Shown in pieces: positions 16,226 through 20,087 of a DNA stretch of 20,087 nt. How positions within the stretch are numbered: the first letter of the stretch is position 1; the number at the start of each line of letters is the position of its first letter. The notes under the pieces were generated by a model that worked only from the letters and a program-made list of their open reading frames with translations, did not search any database and was not told the origin of the DNA. The translations under genes were made by a program, and so were the position numbers. Origin of the DNA: Gammaproteobacteria bacterium (GTDB lineage Bacteria; Pseudomonadota; Gammaproteobacteria; Eutrophobiales; Eutrophobiaceae); contig QNEM01000011.1 in NCBI GenBank assembly GCA_003645215.1, forward strand, positions 1 through 20,087. Direction: 5' to 3'.

Positions 16226-16254
16226 AACCAAAGAAATTGGTTAATATGAACCAA
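16226..16254. promoter_or_regulatory. Phased AACCAA / TTGGTT / AACCAA array, candidate enhancer or operator
   Basis: AACCAA (16226-16231), TTGGTT (16237-16242) and AACCAA (16249-16254) alternate in orientation with gaps of five and six bases, so centres are 11 and 12 bp apart, about one helical turn. The array is about 170 bp upstream of the predicted pqqA sigma-54 start and 25 bp before the kinase ATG. It could be an upstream activating site for the response regulator and also act on the kinase gene's own promoter. Confidence 0.45.
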
Positions 16255-16278
16255 AAAATACTACACTGATAAACCTTG

Positions 16279-17769
16279 ATGACGACAAAACACCTGAATT
16301 CTTTACGCAAACTCCTGATAGCCCAGGAAGTAACATTTCTGTTGCTACTGGCGTTGACAGGACTGTTGGGTGGTCTATCTGCATATTTCTGGCAACAAAA
16401 CTCTGAGGAATCAGTTCGCCTGAATGATTTGAGTTATGTCACAGAGCAAATTCGCAGTGATTTATTTCGGCAAATTCAGGTAGCCATTCGAGCCAGGCTG
16501 CTTGAAGATGTGCGTTCCCTTGAGTTGTATGGTGAATATTCCAGGGAGATAGATAAAAATTTCAACAAACTCCGAAGTGGTGCAATCTCACGGGAAGAAG
16601 ATACGACTATTCAGGATCTACACGTCTCCTATCGGGAAATCCAGAAAGACATGAATACGATTTTTGCCGATCCCTATGCAATTAGCCTGCAAATTCGTAT
16701 GAAAATTCTTGATCCACGTTTTGCTGAACGAATGATAGGTCGGTTTGAAGGTAAGTATAACAAGCTGAAATTTATGCTTGCGGAAGAACATAATGAACTG
16801 CATCGGAAACTAGAGATATGGTCTAAATACGCGCCTGTCGTCATTACCATACCTTTATTGCTGGCATTCTTGTTGGTCATCTATGCAAGAACAACTTTTC
16901 GTAGGGAGTTTCTCAAACCTATTTCTGAAATAATTACCGGTGCCCGACGTATTCGTGTTGGACATCTTCAGACCAAAATGCCTGAGCAAGGGGTGGAAGA
17001 GGTTAAAGATTTGGCAGGTGCCATCAATAAAATGGCCAATGACCTGCAAAGTAGTCAGGCTGCCCTGATAGAAAGTGAAAAGCAGGCAGCACTCGGTTCA
17101 TTGGTGCCGGTTATTGCTCACAATATTCGTAATCCCTTGGCCAGTATTCGAGCAACAGCACAACTACTGGATGACCCTGAAGATAAGGAAGATCTGGCAG
17201 AGAGTAAGGATGCCATCATTGAAACGACAGACAGGTTAAGTCGTTGGGTGAATGCCCTGGTTTCTTACCTGCATCCATTAAAACCAAATTACAGGCTCGT
17301 TTTAGCGAGTGAAATGCTTAATGCTGCAATTGATTTATTGAAACAAAAATTAGCAGATAAACAAATGAAGCTGAACAGGACAGGCTGGGAGAATGATTTA
17401 AGGCTCAATGCTGATCCGAATTTGATGGAACAGGCAATTTACGCATTGATGGCAAATGCGATTGATGCTTCTCCGAAGATGTCTACATTAACAATTTCAA
17501 TGCTTAGAAAAGATGCCGAACTTGAAATATTAATTCAGGATCAGGGAACAGGCATGCCATTTGATCCTAAACCCGATCAGTTAACACCGGGCCCAAGCAC
17601 AAAAAGTTTTGGTACTGGATTAGGTATTCCTATTGCTTTTAAAATTTGCCAGAAACATGGTTGGAAACTTCAGTTTGACTCTGCTGAGATAGATGCAGAG
17701 CAAACAGGTACAACCGTAACAATTACAGCACCAATCAGGGTGATTGAAGAGAATGATGAAGATGAATGA
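16279..17769 (+). CDS. Membrane sensor histidine kinase (HAMP-HisKA-HATPase)
   Basis: This is a classic inner-membrane sensor kinase of 496 residues. A first membrane helix (about 15-36) and a second (about 184-204) enclose a periplasmic sensor of about 145 residues that is largely helical and carries no fold I recognise. HAMP follows (about 205-258), then the dimerisation helix with phospho-acceptor His281 in IAHNIRNPLASI, and the ATPase domain with the N box (YALMANAIDAS), G1 (DQGTGMPFD) and G2 (FGTGLGI). The H box resembles NtrB-type kinases. There is no PAS domain. The start is ATG 16279; a TTG at 16276 is directly next to it, and the Shine-Dalgarno is poor. The 3' end overlaps the regulator gene, so the two are a cognate pair. 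Confidence 0.93.
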   Translation: MTTKHLNSLRKLLIAQEVTFLLLLALTGLLGGLSAYFWQQNSEESVRLNDLSYVTEQIRSDLFRQIQVAIRARLLEDVRSLELYGEYSREIDKNFNKLRSGAISREEDTTIQDLHVSYREIQKDMNTIFADPYAISLQIRMKILDPRFAERMIGRFEGKYNKLKFMLAEEHNELHRKLEIWSKYAPVVITIPLLLAFLLVIYARTTFRREFLKPISEIITGARRIRVGHLQTKMPEQGVEEVKDLAGAINKMANDLQSSQAALIESEKQAALGSLVPVIAHNIRNPLASIRATAQLLDDPEDKEDLAESKDAIIETTDRLSRWVNALVSYLHPLKPNYRLVLASEMLNAAIDLLKQKLADKQMKLNRTGWENDLRLNADPNLMEQAIYALMANAIDASPKMSTLTISMLRKDAELEILIQDQGTGMPFDPKPDQLTPGPSTKSFGTGLGIPIAFKICQKHGWKLQFDSAEIDAEQTGTTVTITAPIRVIEENDEDE

Positions 17770-19189
17770 AACTGAACCAACAATTGCTGCAATGGAAGTA
17801 CCAACTTTAGAGAAACAGGTGCTAATCGTAGAAGATGAGATTGTATTTGCAAAGGCAGTTAAAAAACATTTGCAAAGGGCCGGTTATAAAAGCGAAATAG
17901 CCGGAGACTTGAGTACAGCAAAAGAAAAGTTTGAGTCACAGAGCCCGGATCTGGTTTTACTTGATATGCGCCTGCCCGATGGCTCCGGTCTGGATTTTCT
18001 TGAAAGCATAAAAAAAGGTAATGACTCGAATACAGCTGTTCTGGTGATGTCTGCCTACGGAGAGCTTGAAGATGCTGTTTCTGCGATGAAACTGGGTGCA
18101 TCAGATTATCTGAAAAAGCCGGTTGATCTGGATGAGTTGTTAATCAATGTTGAAAAAGTGCTGGATAAAAATGAACTTGAAACAAAACTGACTTATTCAA
18201 GTAAACGAGAGCGTAATGCATCTGAAACAGTTGAATTTATGGGTGAGTGTCCAGCAATAATCTCGGTAAAACAACAAATTGAACAAATATCTCGCCTGAC
18301 ACACGCGACAAATACGGTGCCCCCGACAGTTTTGATTCTTGGTGAGACCGGCACGGGCAAGGATGTTGTTGCAAGATTATTACATGCGAGTGCAGCACTC
18401 AGTGATAAACCTTTTGTACAAATAGACTGTGCCTCATTACCAAAAGATTTGATCGAGGCAGAGTTGTTTGGTCACGAAAAAGGTGCTTTTACAAATGCCC
18501 ATGCAGCGCGGACTGGTCTTATAGAAGCAGCCGAAGATGGTGCCTTGTTCATGGATGAAATCGGAGAGTTACCACTGGATTTACAATCCAAGCTGCTGGC
18601 AGTACTGGAAAGAAGATTGATGCGCCGTGTTGGTACAACCAAGGAATTGCCTGTTCGTGCATGGTTTATAGCTGCAACCAACAGGGATATTGAAGACCTG
18701 GTTGAAAAAGGAGAGTTCAGATCAGATTTATATTATCGGCTGAATGTCTTAAGTATAGAAATGCCACCACTGAGAACGCGCGGTAACGATATTATTATTT
18801 TAGCGAAATATTTTTCTGAACAAACCGCCAGACGTTATGGCTTTGAAGATGTAAGTCTAAGTGACGAAGCAGTACAAACACTAATGGAATACTCATGGCC
18901 AGGCAATGTGCGTGAGATGAAACATTTGATAGAGAGGGCCGTTTTGTTAAATAGTGGTGGGGAGCTCTCTGCAGGTTCCCTGGGCCTGACAAATCGCATG
19001 CTGTCGGGGAGTACGGGGCAATCGCAGGCGGGGGATTCAAATATCGAGGATATGACCCTGGAATCAGCAGAATACACACTGATTACCCAGGCCCTGGGAA
19101 AAGCCAATGGTAATGTATCCAGGGCAGCCAGAGAACTTGATATCACACGGATGGCACTGAGATACAGGATGAAAAAATACAATTTATAG
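17753..19189 (+). CDS. NtrC-family sigma-54-dependent response regulator
   Basis: The 478 residues comprise a receiver domain (about 20-137) with acidic Glu27/Asp28, phospho-acceptor Asp71 in LLDMRLPD, Ser100 and Lys121; an AAA+ domain (about 160-400) with Walker A GETGTGKD (198-205), Walker B LFMDE (265-269) and an arginine-finger region (EFRSDLYYRL); and a Fis-type helix-turn-helix (about 454-475, NVSRAARELDITRMALRYR). The sigma-54 contact loop reads GAFTNA (244-249) instead of GAFTGA. The gene overlaps the kinase by up to 17 bp. ATG codons at 17753, 17756 and 17762 and a TTG at 17744 are possible starts; I use 17753. The likely target is the divergent pqqA promoter; this is inferred from the -24/-12 match and position, not shown. 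Confidence 0.93.
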   Translation: MMKMNETEPTIAAMEVPTLEKQVLIVEDEIVFAKAVKKHLQRAGYKSEIAGDLSTAKEKFESQSPDLVLLDMRLPDGSGLDFLESIKKGNDSNTAVLVMSAYGELEDAVSAMKLGASDYLKKPVDLDELLINVEKVLDKNELETKLTYSSKRERNASETVEFMGECPAIISVKQQIEQISRLTHATNTVPPTVLILGETGTGKDVVARLLHASAALSDKPFVQIDCASLPKDLIEAELFGHEKGAFTNAHAARTGLIEAAEDGALFMDEIGELPLDLQSKLLAVLERRLMRRVGTTKELPVRAWFIAATNRDIEDLVEKGEFRSDLYYRLNVLSIEMPPLRTRGNDIIILAKYFSEQTARRYGFEDVSLSDEAVQTLMEYSWPGNVREMKHLIERAVLLNSGGELSAGSLGLTNRMLSGSTGQSQAGDSNIEDMTLESAEYTLITQALGKANGNVSRAARELDITRMALRYRMKKYNL

Positions 19190-19204
19190 TGATGTTGTCA
19201 ATTA

Positions 19205-19288
19205 TTGAATGTTGCGCCTGATGAAGTCTGGAAATTGATTGCTGATTTTAATATTCTATCGGACTGGCACATATCAAGCGGGGTTTGA
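19205..19288 (+). pseudogene. Remnant of an SRPBCC-superfamily gene (N-terminal part)
   Basis: Sixteen bases after the regulator stop, one frame reads 27 residues containing NVAPDEVWKLIADFNILSDWH, then a stop at 19286. This matches the start of SRPBCC (polyketide cyclase/START-like) proteins, whose first strand and helix usually read like APADxVWxLIxDFxxLxxWHP. A full protein would need about 140 residues; none of the other frames downstream continues the family pattern. There is no clear start codon (a TTG at 19205) or Shine-Dalgarno. I read it as a decayed gene fragment. Confidence 0.5.
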
Positions 19289-19329
19289 AAACCTGAAAAA
19301 GAGGTTCTCTGGCTGGTCTTGATTGTCAG

Positions 19330-19350
19330 GAACTTCTTCTCTAGAAGTTC
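19330..19350. terminator. Inverted repeat between converging genes, possible weak terminator
   Basis: GAACTTCT and AGAAGTTC form a perfect eight-pair stem around a TCTCT loop. It lies between the regulator/remnant (+) and the NADH dehydrogenase gene (-), where a shared terminator is expected. No strong T run follows on either strand, so it may instead be a protein-binding site or a weak or Rho-aided end. Confidence 0.4.
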
Positions 19351-19377
19351 TGATCTTTCATTTCTAGTAAAATTTCA

Positions 19378-20087
19378 TTAATGTAATTTCATTCTTGGTT
19401 TGGCCTTGCGCGTAAAAACATTAGCCAGGGTAGTCAAACCCATTCTGATAGGGCCATGCAATGCCATCTGGTGCATCTTGTATAGCGATATATAAACCAG
19501 ACGCGCGATAATCCCTTCTATCATCACAGAGCCTGATAGTTTGGAAAGGTTGCCCATTAAATTACCCACGGTCGTATAGCTACTGATATTTACTAAAGAG
19601 CCGTAATCAACATACTTGTATTCTGGCAGGGAAACATCTCCTGTTAAACGTTTACGCATGGTCTTGACCAGCATGGTGGACTGTTGATTTGCCGCCTGTG
19701 CCCTGGGAGGGACAGTTCCATTTGCGCCTTCGGGATCTGAATTAGTTATCAGGGGGCAAGCAGCACAATCACCAAAGGCAAAAATATTTTCATCCAGTGT
19801 TGTTTGCAATGTCGGTTTTACTACAAGTTGATTTATCTGGTTTGTTTCAAGCCCATCAATATTCTTGAGAAAATCAGGTGCCTTGATACCGGCAGCCCAT
19901 ACCTTTATTTCTGCTGGAATAAATTTATCATTTTCAGTTTTAAATCCATCGGCAGTGGCTTCAGTGATCCGTGTATTTGTGCATGTTTCAATATTGAGTC
20001 CTGCAAGTGCCTTACGTGCTTTTTCCGACAGTTTGGGCGGCAGGGCAGGAAGGATACGATCAGATGCCTCTACAACTGTAATTTTAA
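19378..20087 (-). CDS. ndh: Type II NADH:quinone oxidoreductase (5' part beyond window)
   Basis: NDH-2 is a single-subunit FAD enzyme on the inner face of the membrane that passes electrons from NADH to quinone without pumping protons. Reading on the minus strand from the window edge, an uninterrupted frame of 235 residues corresponds to the C-terminal half or more of the E. coli Ndh (434 residues). Recognisable blocks are EASDRILPALPPKLSEKA, VWAAGIKAPDFLKNIDGLET, INQLVVKPTLQTT, FAFGDCAACP (FAD-binding), VPPRAQAANQQ, YGSLVNISSYTTVG and the C-terminal membrane-binding ALHGPIRMGLTT ending in RMKLH, close to the E. coli ending RLKLH. The N-terminal FAD GxGxxG site is outside the window. It converges on the response regulator gene. 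The identification is firm. Confidence 0.94.
   Translation of the reverse strand, partial: KITVVEASDRILPALPPKLSEKARKALAGLNIETCTNTRITEATADGFKTENDKFIPAEIKVWAAGIKAPDFLKNIDGLETNQINQLVVKPTLQTTLDENIFAFGDCAACPLITNSDPEGANGTVPPRAQAANQQSTMLVKTMRKRLTGDVSLPEYKYVDYGSLVNISSYTTVGNLMGNLSKLSGSVMIEGIIARLVYISLYKMHQMALHGPIRMGLTTLANVFTRKAKPRMKLH

Noticed and set aside
1..20087. CRISPR arrays, tRNA or rRNA genes, insertion sequences and prophage genes
   Set aside because: I looked for repeated spacer-like units, tRNA-like cloverleaf endings, transposase or integrase motifs and found none; the 52-bp repeats at 15757-15858 have no constant repeat with variable spacers.

Overview
The window is a chromosomal segment of an AT-rich (roughly 40% GC by eye) gammaproteobacterium. 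The first ten kilobases keep the order fabZ-lpxA-lpxB-rnhB-dnaE-accA-tilS known from Escherichia coli and its relatives, and the LpxA, RNase HII, DnaE and NDH-2 sequences align closely with the E. coli proteins. A PqqA precursor peptide gene shows that the organism probably makes pyrroloquinoline quinone (PQQ), which fits a methylotroph, alcohol oxidiser or sulfur oxidiser. I cannot name the genus.

Region 1 (1-10382, + strand) is a housekeeping run. It covers fatty-acid and lipid A synthesis (fabZ, lpxA, lpxB, accA), replication (rnhB, dnaE) and tRNA-Ile lysidinylation (tilS). Two genes coupled by overlaps follow: a DUF455 ferritin-like protein with two ExxH di-iron motifs, and a hypothetical protein.

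Region 2 (10414-15000, - strand) is a compact six-gene envelope operon read from a good sigma-70 promoter at about 15040-15069. In transcription order it encodes a YkuD L,D-transpeptidase, a DUF302 probable lipoprotein, an ExbB/TolQ/MotA-type channel subunit, an ExbD/TolR-like subunit with an unusual periplasmic domain, a small two-helix membrane protein, and a membrane protein with a periplasmic VWA domain and a cytoplasmic FHA domain. This looks like an ion-driven envelope machine without a standard name, and it is one of the two most interesting parts of the window.

Region 3 (15001-16275) holds a terminator-like leader, a cytochrome b561 gene, a striking pair of roughly 52-bp repeat units (four palindromes spaced 25-26 bp apart), a strong terminator, and an orphan 25-residue pqqA on the minus strand. 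Upstream of pqqA lie a good sigma-54 (-24/-12) promoter match and, further up, a phased AACCAA/TTGGTT array suited to binding an enhancer protein.

Region 4 (16279-19189, + strand) is an overlapping histidine kinase and NtrC-family sigma-54 response regulator pair. The layout suggests that this pair controls the divergent pqqA. The regulator has GAFTNA in place of GAFTGA.

Region 5 (19190-20087) holds a short SRPBCC-like gene remnant, an inverted repeat between converging genes, and the 3' part of a type II NADH dehydrogenase gene (- strand) that runs off the window.
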